Made by a program: the position numbers and the translations under genes. Below, piece by piece: positions 63,555-64,000 of a DNA stretch of 64,000 nt. Source of the stretch: Burkholderiales bacterium (GTDB lineage: Bacteria; Pseudomonadota; Gammaproteobacteria; Burkholderiales; SG8-39); contig JACZJT010000010.1 of assembly GCA_014860445.1 (NCBI GenBank), forward strand, positions 62,001 through 126,000, read 5' to 3'. Each line of letters opens with the position of its first letter. Within the stretch, counting starts at the first letter, position 1. Below the pieces are notes generated by a model that worked only from the letters and a program-made list of their open reading frames with translations, was not told where the DNA came from and searched no databases.

Positions 63555-64000
63555 TCAATGTGCGGTGTCTGCCTGCGTGCCTAGGTAAGCCCGATGCAGG
63601 GCGCCGTCGGCCGCAATCTCGGCCGCAGTTCCCGACGCGACGATGGTCCCGCTCTCGATCACGTAGGCGCGGTCGGCCAGGGCGAGCGCGAGGCCTGCCA
63701 TCTGATCCACCAGCAGGATGGTGACCTTCTCGCCGCGCAATCTATCGAGTACCGCAAACAGGTCGTTGATCACGGCTGGCGCGAGGCCGAGCGACGGTTC
63801 GTCCAGCAGCAGCAGGCGCGGCCGCGACATCAGGCCGCGCGCCACCGCGAGCATCTGCTGCTCGCCGCCGGACAGGAGGCCGGCGCGCTGGTGCCGGCGA
63901 TCGCGCAACTTCGGAAAGCGCTCGAACATGGCCTCGATGTCCTGCTCCTGCGCGTCGCGCCTGAGAAACGCGCCCAGACGAATATTGTCGCTTACGCTCA
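63555..64000 (-). CDS. Branched-chain/amide-type ABC transporter ATPase (LivF type), 5' end outside window
   Basis: The final 148 codons are seen; the start lies beyond the window. LSGGEQQMLAVARGLMSRPRLLLLDEPSLGLAP carries the ABC signature and Walker B (LLLLDEPS), and the end (IESGTIVASGTAAEIAADGALHRAYLG) is typical of LivF. Upstream genes (LivG, permeases, binding protein) are expected outside. The product powers uptake of amino acids, amides or urea-like compounds. Its stop is 149 bases before carbamate kinase, on the same strand. Confidence 0.88.
   Translation of the reverse strand, partial: SVSDNIRLGAFLRRDAQEQDIEAMFERFPKLRDRRHQRAGLLSGGEQQMLAVARGLMSRPRLLLLDEPSLGLAPAVINDLFAVLDRLRGEKVTILLVDQMAGLALALADRAYVIESGTIVASGTAAEIAADGALHRAYLGTQADTAH

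Overview
The window is GC-rich and densely coded, and it looks like a betaproteobacterial chromosome (Burkholderiales, Rhodocyclales or Nitrosomonadales relatives). The basis is gene order: mreB-mreC-mreD-mrdA-rodA-rlpA-dac-dat-ybeD-lipB-lipA, ubiE-(Tim44-like)-ubiJ-ubiB, metX-metW, gshB-EIIA(Man)-ptsH-ptsI and the large DUF3683-type FAD/Fe-S oxidoreductase, all arranged as I know them from that class. The species cannot be fixed from sequence alone.

Layout. 1-8.6 kb: a truncated DegT-type aminotransferase, an RlmL-type rRNA methyltransferase, a TPR-methyltransferase with a duplicated-repeat membrane protein, and then leftward housekeeping genes (isochorismatase-like hydrolase, threonine ammonia-lyase, alpha/beta hydrolase, 2Fe-2S protein, VanZ protein, macrodomain protein). 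8.8-16.6 kb: a sodium/solute symporter, the leftward ubiquinone cluster ubiE-Tim44-ubiJ-ubiB, and divergent phoB-phoR with a Pho-box-like direct repeat. 16.6-25.8 kb: an uncharacterised 535-residue protein, a HIT protein, a 1307-residue FAD/Fe-S oxidoreductase, a membrane protein, homoserine kinase, a DUF2782 protein and a LOG-type protein. 25.8-29.4 kb: polA, a highly structured intergenic element, and an SGNH-hydrolase homologue that has lost its nucleophile.

29.4-41.1 kb is one long leftward block for cell-wall elongation (mreBCD, mrdA, rodA, two tandem rlpA, a PBP5-type carboxypeptidase), D-amino-acid transamination and lipoate synthesis. 41.1-44.4 kb is gatCAB in the opposite direction. 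44.4-51.1 kb holds pyrE, exonuclease III, a YqjD/YqjE/YqjK-type envelope operon, an AmpG-type permease and metX-metW. 51.4-55.8 kb has a regulatory-type PTS (EI, HPr, EIIA-Man), gshB and a diheme cytochrome c. A tRNA-Arg(CCG) follows.

55.98-64.0 kb is the most interesting part. A leftward run encodes the ATPase of a branched-chain/amide-type ABC importer, carbamate kinase, FdrA, a DUF1116 (YlbE-type) protein, a cytosine-deaminase-like amidohydrolase, a DUF2877 (YlbF-type) protein and a LysR regulator. FdrA/YlbE/YlbF correspond to the AllF/AllG/AllH oxamate carbamoyltransferase. Here they come with carbamate kinase, an importer and an amidohydrolase whose expected catalytic residues are changed, and no recognisable allantoin-pathway gene is visible. 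I infer a catabolic system that imports a ureido or cyclic-amide compound, hydrolyses it, and turns the carbamoyl group into carbamoyl phosphate and then ATP. The substrate is not known. The block starts directly at the 3' end of a tRNA gene, which suggests an acquired island. A 23-bp imperfect palindrome upstream of the carbamate kinase gene is a candidate operator.

No CRISPR array, transposase, integrase or rRNA was seen.
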